DNA of 64,000 nt from Lachnospiraceae bacterium (GTDB lineage Bacteria > Bacillota > Clostridia > Lachnospirales > Lachnospiraceae): positions 46,901 through 110,900 of the forward strand of contig JAFTKW010000018.1 of NCBI GenBank assembly GCA_017453065.1. The letters are read 5' to 3'. The notes beneath the pieces were generated by a model that worked only from the letters and a program-made list of their open reading frames with translations, had not been told where the DNA came from and ran no database searches. The translations under genes and the position numbers were made by a program. This document shows positions 1 through 9,100 of this stretch, one piece after another (position 1 is the first letter of the stretch; each line of letters opens with the position of its first letter).

Positions 1-1
1 T

Positions 2-1222
2 GCCATGGGGTTGGAGACAGACCTTGACGCTGAGGAAGATGTTGAGGTAGAAGGCGAGGAATCCTTAAATGCAGAAGGCGAGCTTCGAGCAGTAGTACTA
101 AGATGTGATAACAAAGGTGAGGTGACTGTAGGAAAGCAGTATGCCGGTGGAATTGTTGGCTGGATTCAAATAGGACTTGTTAAAGATTGCTATAACAGTG
201 GAAAGATAGATGCACAGGATGCGGATTACGTGGGTGGTATTGCAGGATCTAGTGAAGGCTTTATCAGACATTGCAACGTGAAATGTGAGCTTGCAGGAGA
301 CACTTATGTAGGCGGTATTGCTGGATGTGCGAAAATTGTAACAGACTGTCATAGCATGGTTTCTATCTTTGCCTATACCGAAAAAACTGGTGCCTTGATT
401 GGATCGGTGGAGGAATGGGATGAGATAGCAAGAAACTTTTATATGGTGTCAGGCAAAGATATAGGGGCGGTGGACGGAATCAGCTATGATGCGGCTGCCA
501 GACCACTTAAACTTGAGGCCTTTTTGGCATTAGAAAGCCTTCCAGAGGATTTTGAGAAAATAAAGGTAGAATTTCTTTTTGAGGACGGCACTCAAAAGAC
601 AGTGCTTCTTACGCCAGGAGAGCCACTTCTTGAAAAAGATATTCCAAGTATTCCTGACAAAGAAGGATATGTGGCTTCATGGGATGGACTTAATAGTTTA
701 CATATCGATTTTGATCAGGTATTTACCGTGGTGTATTCTGCCATTGACACAATCATTCAGAGTGAAGAAATGGGAGAAAATGGAAGACCTCTGTTTTTGA
801 TAGAAGGCACATTAACCAAAGATGCCAAGGTGCATACAAGCAAAAGTAAAGTGGATTGCTTCCCACAGGAAAGACAAACCCTAGTAGAACACCTTCATTT
901 GGAAGTAGAGGGCAGTGAAGGACCTATCACAGTGCGCCTCCAAATTCCAATTGACCAAGATAAGGAAAACCTCAAACTGTTTGTCGCAAAAGAGAGCGAA
1001 TGGCAGCAGGTGGACGCAGTCATAGATGGAAGCTATATGGTATTTGATTTAGATAGGAGCAAGGCAGACTTGGCTTTAATCTCTATAACTCCACTTCCAA
1101 TCTTAGAGTGTGTGGTTATCGCAGTGGTAATTCTACTGGTTGTGGTTGTATTGATTGGTAGAATCCGCAAAAAGCGTAAGAGTAAAGGGTCTAATTCTGC
1201 CAGTGAATCGAACCCTGCATAA
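2..1222 (+). CDS. GLUG-repeat surface protein, 5' end outside window
   Basis: The reading frame is open to the first codon of the window, so the protein starts upstream and only its C-terminal ~406 residues are seen. Residues 45-140 hold three or four GLUG-type repeats, recognisable by the recurring YVGGIAG and YAGGIVG cores with Cys and Asn-Ser turns between them. A beta-rich region follows, then one hydrophobic segment close to the C-terminus (ECVVIAVVILLVVVVLIG) and a basic tail RIRKKRK, which is a membrane anchor without an LPXTG motif. GLUG repeats are known from secreted and cell-surface proteins and adhesins; a surface role is inferred. Its 3' end overlaps the oppositely oriented hydrolase gene by 32 bases. 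Confidence 0.8.
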   Translation, partial: AMGLETDLDAEEDVEVEGEESLNAEGELRAVVLRCDNKGEVTVGKQYAGGIVGWIQIGLVKDCYNSGKIDAQDADYVGGIAGSSEGFIRHCNVKCELAGDTYVGGIAGCAKIVTDCHSMVSIFAYTEKTGALIGSVEEWDEIARNFYMVSGKDIGAVDGISYDAAARPLKLEAFLALESLPEDFEKIKVEFLFEDGTQKTVLLTPGEPLLEKDIPSIPDKEGYVASWDGLNSLHIDFDQVFTVVYSAIDTIIQSEEMGENGRPLFLIEGTLTKDAKVHTSKSKVDCFPQERQTLVEHLHLEVEGSEGPITVRLQIPIDQDKENLKLFVAKESEWQQVDAVIDGSYMVFDLDRSKADLALISITPLPILECVVIAVVILLVVVVLIGRIRKKRKSKGSNSASESNPA

Positions 1223-2198
1223 GGAGAGGATAACGGAATAAAGTATCCATATTTAAGTCCACATGATGCATGTTTATTCCTTGGATCTGTGCATTGTCAT
1301 AGGTTGTGTAATAGTAGATGCCAAGGTCTGTGTTGCAGCAGGAGGAATAGATGGTATATTGATACTTTTCGGACCCCACATCCACGCAACCTTTCGGGGT
1401 AGCGACACTGGAAAGTATATGAAAGAATTGGCTGAGAGAATCTTCGCTAAAGGCTTTAGGCGAGATGCTTTCAGCCATTTTGTTTTGGTAAGTCTGGCAA
1501 CAGCTTCGAACAAAAGCAGCCTTTACAAATCTAGACTGGGAGGAGTAATCCCCAGGCAGACCCAAAGCGCCTAATCCTCTGCTATAAAGGGATAGCGGAT
1601 GAGAAAAGGGAGACGGATTGCTGGGCTGTTTAGGGGACAGTCCCATATAGTTGTTGAGGGTAAACAGTTGAAAGTCAAAGGTGGGATTGTTGGTAAGAAC
1701 TTTGGTCGGATTGTCGTAGTATTTAAGCCCATCTTTGGTGGATTCCACTACCAGGCTGGATTTGGAATCGGAAATCATCCAGTGCAAAGGAGAGAGTGGC
1801 AAGGTGCTGCTAAAAGGGATGCTCACTAAATTTAAGCGATTTAGCAAAGTTGTTGCTTCTGCAACAGAACTGCACAGCCCTAAAACCCAGGGAATAAACT
1901 CAAAGGGAGTGATGTTGTCTTTGTCGGATCTGTATTCTGGATAAAACGCATTGTCGGGAAAGTTTAGACCAGCCATACTAAGACCCATTTCGTTGGTGGC
2001 ATCGTAATATAAGGGATAGTTGTCCACTACGTAGGCCATGCCTATCATGGCATAATGGGAAACAAGGCCTTTGGCTTCGCGAAATGAGAGGTGGAAATTG
2101 CGGGGAGTAATGGTGATTTCCTCATGATAACTATATTCTAAATCTAGATTTCGACCAAAGTAATGATGGTCAGATTTGTAAGATATTGCTGTACACAT
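1191..2198 (-). CDS. Choloylglycine hydrolase family (bile salt hydrolase / penicillin V acylase-like)
   Basis: A 335-residue Ntn-hydrolase of the linear amide C-N hydrolase family, which cleaves amide bonds of conjugated bile acids, penicillin V or N-acyl compounds. The nucleophile Cys2 directly follows the initiator Met (MCTAISY), as the family needs for autocatalytic exposure. The other expected active-site residues are in place: Arg16 and Asp19 (GRNLD), Asn79 (GLNF), Asn171 (LTNNPTF) and Arg223 (SQSRFVKAAF). There is no signal peptide, so it is cytoplasmic like known intestinal bile salt hydrolases. An AAAGGA ribosome site precedes the ATG. Substrate choice between bile salts and penicillin V or acyl-homoserine lactones cannot be read from the sequence. 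Confidence 0.9.
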   Translation of the reverse strand: MCTAISYKSDHHYFGRNLDLEYSYHEEITITPRNFHLSFREAKGLVSHYAMIGMAYVVDNYPLYYDATNEMGLSMAGLNFPDNAFYPEYRSDKDNITPFEFIPWVLGLCSSVAEATTLLNRLNLVSIPFSSTLPLSPLHWMISDSKSSLVVESTKDGLKYYDNPTKVLTNNPTFDFQLFTLNNYMGLSPKQPSNPSPFSHPLSLYSRGLGALGLPGDYSSQSRFVKAAFVRSCCQTYQNKMAESISPKAFSEDSLSQFFHILSSVATPKGCVDVGSEKYQYTIYSSCCNTDLGIYYYTTYDNAQIQGINMHHVDLNMDTLFRYPLLMQGSIHWQN

Positions 2199-2285
2199 GA
2201 TTTTTCCTTTCTGAAAAAGACTGGGAAGTAAGTAAATCCTTCATAGTATGCGTAAGAAAGAGAAAAATAAAAGTGAATAAAAATA

Positions 2286-2313
2286 AAAAACGCTACTTTA
2301 AAGTAGCGTTTTT
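2286..2313 (-). terminator. Palindromic terminator overlapping a stop codon
   Basis: A perfect 28-base palindrome (core ACGCTACTTTAAAGTAGCGT) ends in a T-run when read on the minus strand. The TAG stop codon of the membrane-protein gene lies inside the hairpin, so the 3' end of the coding region forms half of the terminator stem. The A/T flanks on both sides could make it bidirectional. Confidence 0.8.
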
Positions 2314-3201
2314 GTTGTCCTGCGTTAAGTCGTCCACATAACAGTGGAGCATCCATGCTTTCTTGAATGGAATTTGTAAATCTTTGATCGTCTTGGTATC
2401 TACGACTTTGTACAGCTCTAACAGTTTGGTTACATAGCGGTAATTTAGACTGGCAAGAATCTCTAACAAAAGGAGAATAATTACAACAGTCAGTGACCAG
2501 TGAACGGAGTAAGCGTAAAAGGCACCGATTCCTCCGACAAAGGTAGAAAACAGAGCAAGTGTTTCAAAAAGTAAGGTTTCTGCGCTATCCAATTGCTTTA
2601 GGAAAGAGCGTAGAATACTTGTTTTAATCACACCCGTCGCTTCATCCATTTTGCCGCGTTTGTTTTTGACAACAATGGAGCCCTGGTTTTTGACAAGGGC
2701 ATTGAAGTACAGGGTGTAAATAGTTTGTTCGTTTATAAAAGGCTTGTGGATGTTGCACAGCTGGGTGAGTACTCGGCAGGCAATCCAATAGACTTCTTTG
2801 TAGGTACGGTATCGGATGATGACATGACAAAAGATGACTCCGATGCCATACATGGCCAGGAAGGCAATCGCCTTGGCACCGTTGTGTATTTCCAAGGAAA
2901 TAACGCTAGGAATAACAAAGCCGAGAATGGTCAGATAGAATGCAATAATCTGGTCACGCTTGGATTGCTGCAGGCCAAGTTCAGCTACTGTCATATCGTA
3001 GTTGTTGTCCAAATCCATGGCACCTTCAGGATTGATGGCAAAGCGGTCTATGCCAGGTTCTACTTTTGCAGCAGCTTTTGCTGCTTCCATCTGTTGGATA
3101 AGTTCCTGAGTCTTTTTGTTTTTGTTTGGATTTTTGTGAGCATTTTTAATGGCTCTTTGTAAATTCAAATCTTTTATCTTTTTCCATAATAGGTACAGCA
3201 T
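2293..3201 (-). CDS. Unrecognised multi-pass membrane protein
   Basis: 302 residues. I do not recognise the family. The N-terminal ~95 residues are charged and lack a signal peptide (Lys/Asn/Gln-rich, with an Ala-rich EAAKAAAK stretch). Two hydrophobic helices follow around 100-145 (starting IIAFYLTILGFVIPSVI), then a polar section to about 215, then a second pair of helices around 222-265 (TLALFSTFVGGIGAFYAY and VVIILLLLEILASL). The C-terminal ~45 residues are polar, probably cytoplasmic. It sits 12 bases downstream of the inositol-monophosphatase-family gene with its own AGAGGATAA ribosome site, so the two are probably co-transcribed. Confidence 0.8.
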   Translation of the reverse strand: MLYLLWKKIKDLNLQRAIKNAHKNPNKNKKTQELIQQMEAAKAAAKVEPGIDRFAINPEGAMDLDNNYDMTVAELGLQQSKRDQIIAFYLTILGFVIPSVISLEIHNGAKAIAFLAMYGIGVIFCHVIIRYRTYKEVYWIACRVLTQLCNIHKPFINEQTIYTLYFNALVKNQGSIVVKNKRGKMDEATGVIKTSILRSFLKQLDSAETLLFETLALFSTFVGGIGAFYAYSVHWSLTVVIILLLLEILASLNYRYVTKLLELYKVVDTKTIKDLQIPFKKAWMLHCYVDDLTQDNKNATLK

Positions 3202-3213
3202 GCTTTATCCTCT

Positions 3214-3990
3214 TTAGTAAAGTTTGTTAGGTATTTCCTCATAAACGATAGTGCGGAGTTTTTCAAAGTTTTCTTGGGAGTTGGCGGCAATGATGCCGAA
3301 TGGCTCCTTCAATGGAAGCGAATCGTGGAACAAAAATTCTACGAAACCGCCTGCCTCGCGGACAATGGTTGCAGCGGCGGCAGCATCCCATGGGAAAACG
3401 CGAATTTCAAAATACAGTTCCACTCTGCCGGCAGCCAAATGCGCTAGTTCTAGTGCAGCTGAGCCAAGTCTGCGAAGGTCATCTGCTTGGGAATAGACAC
3501 GCTCAATAATATTAAAGCATGGCTTTGCAAGACTTTTGTCATATAGACTCATGGCAGAGCATAGGTGAGAGTGGGCAAAATCGCGGTCAGAGACATGGAT
3601 AGGATTGCCGTTTAGAAAAGCGCCTTCGCCTTCCTTTGCCCAAAACATCTGGTCTCTATATGGGAAGTAAATTACACCAATGTAAGGCTTGCTGTCTTTA
3701 AGGAGTGCCACAGAGATAACGCTGAGATCCAGACCGCGAATGAAGTTGGATGTGCCGTCGATAGGATCGATGACCCAAGTATATTCGCTGCCTGCAATGT
3801 CTGCGTCTTCTTCACCAATCACAGCACTGCCAGGAAGGAGCGCCTGGAGATGTTCTATTAAAAAGTTTTGTACATTTAAATCTGCACTGGTCACATAATT
3901 GGACGCATTGCCTTTTTGCTCTACGTTCACCTGTTTGGAATACATGAGCTGGCTTGCATCTCTAACTATTTCCGTAATTTTTGTAATCAT
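3214..3990 (-). CDS. Inositol monophosphatase family protein (SuhB-like)
   Basis: 258 residues, the usual length for the Li-sensitive, Mg-dependent sugar phosphatase family. The metal-binding motifs are all present: GEE at 59-61, DPIDGT at 75-80, and WDAAAAATIVREAGG near residue 200. The family hydrolyses inositol-1-phosphate, and some members act on fructose-1,6-bisphosphate, histidinol phosphate or PAP; the substrate cannot be fixed from sequence. The AGAAGGCGA ribosome site is 7 bases from the ATG. It is the first gene of a two-gene minus-strand unit with a clear promoter upstream. Confidence 0.9.
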   Translation of the reverse strand: MITKITEIVRDASQLMYSKQVNVEQKGNASNYVTSADLNVQNFLIEHLQALLPGSAVIGEEDADIAGSEYTWVIDPIDGTSNFIRGLDLSVISVALLKDSKPYIGVIYFPYRDQMFWAKEGEGAFLNGNPIHVSDRDFAHSHLCSAMSLYDKSLAKPCFNIIERVYSQADDLRRLGSAALELAHLAAGRVELYFEIRVFPWDAAAAATIVREAGGFVEFLFHDSLPLKEPFGIIAANSQENFEKLRTIVYEEIPNKLY

Positions 3991-4052
3991 AAATATTCGC
4001 CTTCTGCCCTGATGTGGGCTATAGATTTTGGGTGTAGTTTAACTACCCTTTC

Positions 4053-4080
4053 ATTATACTATGGTTTGGAAGTTCGTCAA
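4053..4080 (-). promoter_or_regulatory. Sigma-A promoter for the SuhB-like gene
   Basis: On the minus strand a TTGACG box (4075-4080) is followed after 16 bases by TATAAT (4053-4058). A small palindrome, GTAGTTTAACTAC (4034-4046), lies directly downstream, about where transcription would start, and may be an operator. Confidence 0.65.
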
Positions 4081-4192
4081 ACAGAAAAACTGTGTGTCAT
4101 CTCTTCAAAAATAGGAAGTATTGTGTTAGAATATTCATATGCTCGAAGTTGACTCGAGATACAAAAGGGTAAATTTACAAAGGAGTAAAACA

Positions 4193-5086
4193 ATGGATGC
4201 TTTTAAGAAAGTTTTAAATGTATTTGGGATTATTTTAGGAGTTATTTTTAGTTTTGCACTTATTGGTTCTTTAGTGGTAGCACCAGCACTTTCTGGTGCA
4301 AATAATTTCTTTAAGACAGAGAATTTACAGGCCGTAGTGTCAGAGATTGATTTTGCTGCGATTGTGAAAGACTCTATGGATGAGATGCCAGCAGAGGAAG
4401 CAGAAATGATGACACTTCTTTTTGAAGAAGGAATCATGGACGAATTTATCAATCTGTATGTAGAGGACTTGTTCGCAGAGTTAGACGGGGAGCCTACGGC
4501 AAAGAAATTGAATGTCGAAGCAGTTATGAAGATTTTCGAAAATCATATGGACGTTTTTGTTGACATGGCAAAGGCAGAAATGGATGAAGAAACGCTTCAG
4601 TATGTAACCGATGAAGAAATTGAGGAATTGCTTCGTGAGTCCTTGCAGCAGGAAGCTCAGGGCATGGTAGATTCCTTCCCATCTTTGTACGATATGGGCT
4701 TGGATGATGAAACCTTGAATGTTATGGGGATGTTTAGAGACGGTTTGGTTGCTACAGTAGGTATTGTACTTGTTGCAGTGTTTGCAGTGATTGTATTTGT
4801 TTGTCAGTTCCCAAGATTTAAGAGTTTTATGTGGCTTGGCGTGGACTTCATTCTTGGCGGTGGACTTACATTTGTAGTGGCAGCTAGCCTTGAAGCAATC
4901 TTTAAGGTTGCAGCAGCGTCCATTCCTTTTGGCAATATGATTATGGACCCTATTGTTGGAACTTTTGCAAGCGCAATGAAGATGGGGGCTTTGGTTGAAC
5001 TCGTTCTTGCGGTAGTATTTATTGTAATCTTTATTGTTGGACGTATTCTTTTGAAAAAGAAAACAAACAACACACAGATGGCATAA
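4193..5086 (+). CDS. Membrane protein of unknown function with acidic outer domain
   Basis: 297 residues from the ATG at 4193, chosen because AAAGGAG lies 7 bases before it; an in-frame ATG at 4139 has no such site. One hydrophobic helix lies at about 8-30 (FGIILGVIFSFALIGSLVV). A strongly acidic, helix-prone domain (about 40-180, many Glu and Met) follows, then three or four membrane helices in the C-terminal third, each hydrophobic and rich in Val/Ile/Ala. The ending is LLKKKTNNTQMA. I do not recognise the family. It is followed by a long hairpin that lies just before spoVT. Confidence 0.8.
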   Translation: MDAFKKVLNVFGIILGVIFSFALIGSLVVAPALSGANNFFKTENLQAVVSEIDFAAIVKDSMDEMPAEEAEMMTLLFEEGIMDEFINLYVEDLFAELDGEPTAKKLNVEAVMKIFENHMDVFVDMAKAEMDEETLQYVTDEEIEELLRESLQQEAQGMVDSFPSLYDMGLDDETLNVMGMFRDGLVATVGIVLVAVFAVIVFVCQFPRFKSFMWLGVDFILGGGLTFVVAASLEAIFKVAAASIPFGNMIMDPIVGTFASAMKMGALVELVLAVVFIVIFIVGRILLKKKTNNTQMA

Positions 5087-5096
5087 ACACAGGTAT

Positions 5097-5161
5097 AAAA
5101 TTCCTTCATTTACAGATACTAGATACACGAAAACTAGAAACTGTAAATGGAGGAATTTTTT
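5097..5161 (+). promoter_or_regulatory. Long hairpin enclosing the spoVT ribosome site
   Basis: Left arm 5097-5115 (AAAATTCCTTCATTTACAG) pairs with right arm 5141-5159 (begins CTGTAAATGGAGG) along about 19 bp with a single G-T wobble; the loop holds a further CTAG/CTAG pair. A run of six T follows. The spoVT Shine-Dalgarno GGAGG (5149-5153) is inside the right arm. It can act as a terminator for the upstream membrane-protein gene, as a translational block on spoVT, or both. Confidence 0.75.
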
Positions 5162-5163
5162 AT

Positions 5164-5709
5164 ATGAAAGCAACAGGTATTGTACGTCGTATAGATGATT
5201 TGGGACGAATTGTTATTCCTAAAGAAATCAGAAGAACTCTCAGAATTAGAGAAAGTGATCCACTGGAAATTTTCACAGACAGGGAAGGAGAAATTATCCT
5301 CAAGAAGTATTCTCCTATCGGTGAGATGACTACTTTTGCTAAACAGTATGCAGAAAGTTTGGCACAGGTTTCTGGCCATGCTGCCCTGATTTGTGACAGA
5401 GACCAGTTTATTGCCATCAGCGGTGGATACAAGGCGTTTATGGGAAAAGAGATTAGCAAACAGCTGGAGGATGTGATTGCGGATCGTAAGACAGTGATTG
5501 CCAGCAAGGGAGACAAGAACTTTATCTCAATTTCACAGGCCAGCGTGGAGGAATTTGCCCACGAAGCGATTACGCCTATCATCTGTGAAGGTGATGTCAT
5601 TGGTGCAGTTATTCTGATTGACAGCGAAGACAAAGCGAAAATGGGTGAGGTAGAGCATAAGCTAATCATGTCTGCGGCAGGGTTTTTAGGCAGACAGATG
5701 GAATCTTAG
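5164..5709 (+). CDS. spoVT: Stage V sporulation protein T, AbrB-type transition regulator
   Basis: 181 residues, the full family length. Residues 1-50 form the swapped-hairpin AbrB DNA-binding domain (MKATGIVRRIDDLGRIVIPK, then RRTLRI and LEIF), and residues ~55-178 the GAF-like domain ending FLGRQMES. In Bacillus SpoVT acts in the forespore to tune sigma-G genes; in Lachnospiraceae it is also found in strains without proven sporulation. The GGAGG site is 10 bases from the ATG but sits in the arm of a strong hairpin, suggesting control of its own translation or attenuation of read-through. The stop codon touches the -35 box of the ileS leader promoter. Confidence 0.95.
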   Translation: MKATGIVRRIDDLGRIVIPKEIRRTLRIRESDPLEIFTDREGEIILKKYSPIGEMTTFAKQYAESLAQVSGHAALICDRDQFIAISGGYKAFMGKEISKQLEDVIADRKTVIASKGDKNFISISQASVEEFAHEAITPIICEGDVIGAVILIDSEDKAKMGEVEHKLIMSAAGFLGRQMES

Positions 5710-5711
5710 AC

Positions 5712-5741
5712 TTGACAATACCAAAAACAGGAATATATAAT
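5712..5741 (+). promoter_or_regulatory. Sigma-A promoter of the T-box/ileS transcript
   Basis: A perfect TTGACA (5712-5717), 18-base spacer and a perfect TATAAT (5736-5741). The predicted start is near 5748, which gives a leader of about 400 bases before ileS. Confidence 0.85.
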
Positions 5742-5747
5742 GTATCC

Positions 5748-6041
5748 ATTGAAATAGACAAAGACGTTGACGAAGACAGTATCTGCTTTATCGAAAGTCG
5801 CAGCGAGTCAGGGAGGGTGTGAGCCTGATATGAGTAGCAAAGCGGAGAATATCACTTCTGAGTTGCAAGGACCAAAGGTCATCCGAGTAGTCTGCGCCGC
5901 CCATCCTGCGTTAGAGGATACCATATAATCCTTTGAATTTGCCATGTGCCACATCAGTAGGCAGGGGCAACAAAGGCCGTATGTTGTAACAGGTGGTTAA
6001 GCGAGTATGCCCTCGTCCTATTACAGGACGGGGGTTTTTTT
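5748..6041 (+). promoter_or_regulatory. Ile T-box leader of ileS
   Basis: The leader carries the ordered T-box landmarks. The Stem I distal part reads GAGTCAGGGAGGGTGTGAGC, a close fit to the conserved AG-bulge and loop. The specifier region GAATATCACTTCTGAG offers ATC, an isoleucine codon. The T-box sequence ACAGGTGGTTAAGCG sits near 5988-6002, just before the terminator. Uncharged tRNA-Ile would pair with the specifier and with the TGG of the T-box bulge, favouring antitermination and ileS expression. The match to the downstream isoleucyl-tRNA synthetase gene supports the assignment. Confidence 0.9.
6010..6041 (+). terminator. T-box-controlled intrinsic terminator
   Basis: CCCTCGTCC (6010-6018) pairs with GGACGGGGG (6026-6034) over 9 bp with one wobble; a 7-base loop separates the arms and seven T follow. 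The left arm overlaps the T-box region, as expected for the terminator/antiterminator switch. Confidence 0.9.
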
Positions 6042-6045
6042 ATTC

Positions 6046-6118
6046 GGCAGCAAGGCTGCCAAATAAAAAAACGACCGTTAATCAGAACGCGATTTGCAAA
6101 GCAAATTGCAGTTCTTTT
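6046..6118 (+). other. Two further hairpins between T-box terminator and ileS
   Basis: GGCAGCAAGGCTGCC (6046-6060) is a 6-bp GC-rich hairpin. A second stem at 6084-6115 joins AGAAC with GTTCT and ATTTGC with GCAAAT and ends in TTTT. Both lie after the regulated terminator and before the GAAAGGAAG ribosome site of ileS; their role is unknown. Confidence 0.5.
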
Positions 6119-6152
6119 CATGACAGTAGTTTAAAAAGAAAGGAAGAAAGTC

Positions 6153-9100
6153 ATGTACGAAAAAGTCACAGCGGATCTGAATTTTGTAGAACGCGAAAAG
6201 AAAGTAGAACAGTTTTGGAAAGACCAGGACATCTTCAGAAAGAGTATGGAAAACCGTAAGGAAGGCCCTACATATACTTTCTACGATGGACCTCCAACTG
6301 CAAATGGTAAGCCTCATATCGGTCACGTGCTTACACGTGTAATCAAGGATATGATTCCTAGATACCGCACTATGAAGGGATACATGGTACCTCGTAAGGC
6401 TGGTTGGGATACTCACGGTCTTCCAGTAGAAATTGAAGTAGAAAAGCTCCTTGGCTTAGATGGTAAAGATCAGATTGAAGAATATGGATTGGAGCCATTC
6501 ATTGACAAGTGTAAAGAGAGTGTTTGGAAATACAAAGGTATGTGGGAGGATTTCTCCGGCACAGTAGGTTTCTGGGCAGATATGGATGATCCATATGTAA
6601 CTTATCATGACGACTTCATTGAGTCTGAATGGTGGGCGCTTTCTGAAATCTGGAAAAAGGATTTGCTCTACAAAGGCTTTAAGATTGTACCTTACTGCCC
6701 TAGATGCGGAACCCCTCTTTCTTCTCAGGAAGTAGCACAGGGCTATAAGGATGTAAAGGAACGCTCTGCAATCGCACGTTTCAAAGTAAAAGGCGAAGAC
6801 GCTTATATCTTGGCATGGACCACCACACCTTGGACACTGCCATCTAACGTAGCACTCTGCGTGAATCCAGTAGAGAGCTATGTAAAGGTAAATGCTGCAG
6901 ACGGCTATACTTACTATATGGCAGAAGCGCTTCTGGACACTGTACTTGGCAAACTGGCTGTAAAGGCTGACCCAGAGAAGGGTGTAGAAGCGAAGGCTGC
7001 TTATGAAATCGTAGAAAAATATACAGGTAAAGACTTAGAATACAAAGAATACGAGCCACTCTTTAACTTCGCAGATGAAATCTGTGCAAAACAGGGCAAA
7101 AAGGCTCACTTTGTAACTTGTGACAGCTATGTCACATTGACAGATGGTACTGGTGTAGTTCATATTGCACCTGCATTTGGTGAAGACGACGCCAAGGTTG
7201 GACGTAACTATGACCTTCCATTTGTACAGCTAGTTGACGGCAAAGGTGAGATGACTGCAGAGACAGACTATGCAGGCGTATTTGTAAAGAAGGCAGACCC
7301 TATGGTGCTTGCAGACCTTGAGAAAAAAGGTCTTCTCTTCGATGCTCCTAAGTTTGAACATAGCTATCCTCACTGCTGGAGATGTGACACTCCACTGATC
7401 TACTATGCAAGAGAGTCTTGGTACATCAAAGAGACAGCAGTTAGAGATGATTTGATCCGCAACAACAATACTGTAAACTGGATTCCAGATTCCATCGGTA
7501 AAGGACGTTTTGGAAACTGGCTTGAGAATATTCAGGACTGGGCTATCTCTCGTAACCGTTACTGGGGAACTCCACTGAACATTTGGGAATGTGAATGTGG
7601 CTATCAGCACTGCGTAGGCAGCCGAGCTGAGTTGGCTCAGATGAGTGGCAGACCAGAGGACGAAAAAGTAGAACTTCACAGACCTTACATCGACGAAGTG
7701 CTCTTAAATTGTCCTAAGTGTGGTGGAAAGATGCACCGTGTGCCAGAAGTTATCGACTGCTGGTTTGACTCTGGAGCAATGCCATTTGCACAGCATCACT
7801 ATCCATTTGAGAACAAAGACCTCTTCGAGGCACAGTTCCCTGCACAGTTTATCTCTGAGGCAGTAGACCAGACCAGAGGATGGTTCCACTCTTTGATGGC
7901 AATCTCTACCTTGCTTTTCAACAAGTCCCCTTATGAGAACGTAATCGTATTGGGACATGTTCAGGATGAGAATGGTCAGAAGATGAGTAAGTCCAAGGGT
8001 AACGCAGTAGACCCATTTGATGCACTTCAGACTTACGGCGCAGATGCAATCAGATGGTATTTCTACATCAACTCTGCACCATGGCTTCCAAACCGTTTCC
8101 ACGGCAATGCCGTACAGGAAGGTCAGCGTAAATTCATGGGTACTTTGTGGAATACTTACGCATTCTTCGTTCTTTATGCAAACATTGACAACTTTGACGC
8201 TACCAAGTACACCTTGGAGTACGACAAACTTTCTGTTATGGATAAATGGCTTCTGTCCAAGCTCAACAGCTTGATTACAGAGGTTGACACACACCTTGAC
8301 AACTATCGCATCCCTGAGACTGCAAGAGCCCTTCAGGACTTTGTAGATGAGATGAGTAACTGGTATGTAAGACGTAGCCGTGAACGTTTCTGGGCAAAGG
8401 GAATGGAACAGGACAAGATCAATGCATACATGACTCTTTATACTGCACTGGTAACTGTTTCTAAGTTGGCTGCTCCAATGATTCCTTTCATGACAGAGGA
8501 TATCTATAGAAATCTTGTAAAGAGCATTGACGAAACAGCTCCAGAAAGTGTACATCTCTGCGACTTCCCAGTGGCAGATCCTGCTATGGTTGACAAGGAA
8601 TTGGAAGCGTCCATGGAAGAAGTTTTGAATGCGGTAGTAATGGGTCGTGCATGTAGAAATACTGCAAACATCAAGAACCGTCAGCCTATCGGAACTATGT
8701 TCATCAAGGCACAGGCACAGCTCGACGACTTCTATGTACAGATCATTGAAGAAGAACTTAATGTTAAGAGTGTAGTATTCACAGATGACGTAAGAAACTT
8801 CACAACCTATACCTTCAAGCCTCAGCTTCGCACCGTTGGTCCTAAGTACGGCAAACAGCTTGGCGGTATCCAGAAGGAATTGGCAGGTCTTGACGGCAAT
8901 GCAGCAATGGATGAACTGAATGAAAAAGGAATGCTCACTTTCCAGGTTGGTGACGTGACAGTAGAACTTACCAAGGACGATCTGCTCATCGATATGAGCC
9001 AGAAGGAAGGCTACGTATCTGAGGAAGATCACGGAATGATCGTTGTACTGGATACCAACCTTACAGAGGAGCTTCTCGAGGAAGGTTATGTGCTGGAAGT

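Noticed and set aside
1263-1574. Plus-strand frames between the surface protein and the membrane protein
   Set aside because: They lie fully within the minus-strand choloylglycine-hydrolase-family gene, whose catalytic residues are intact.
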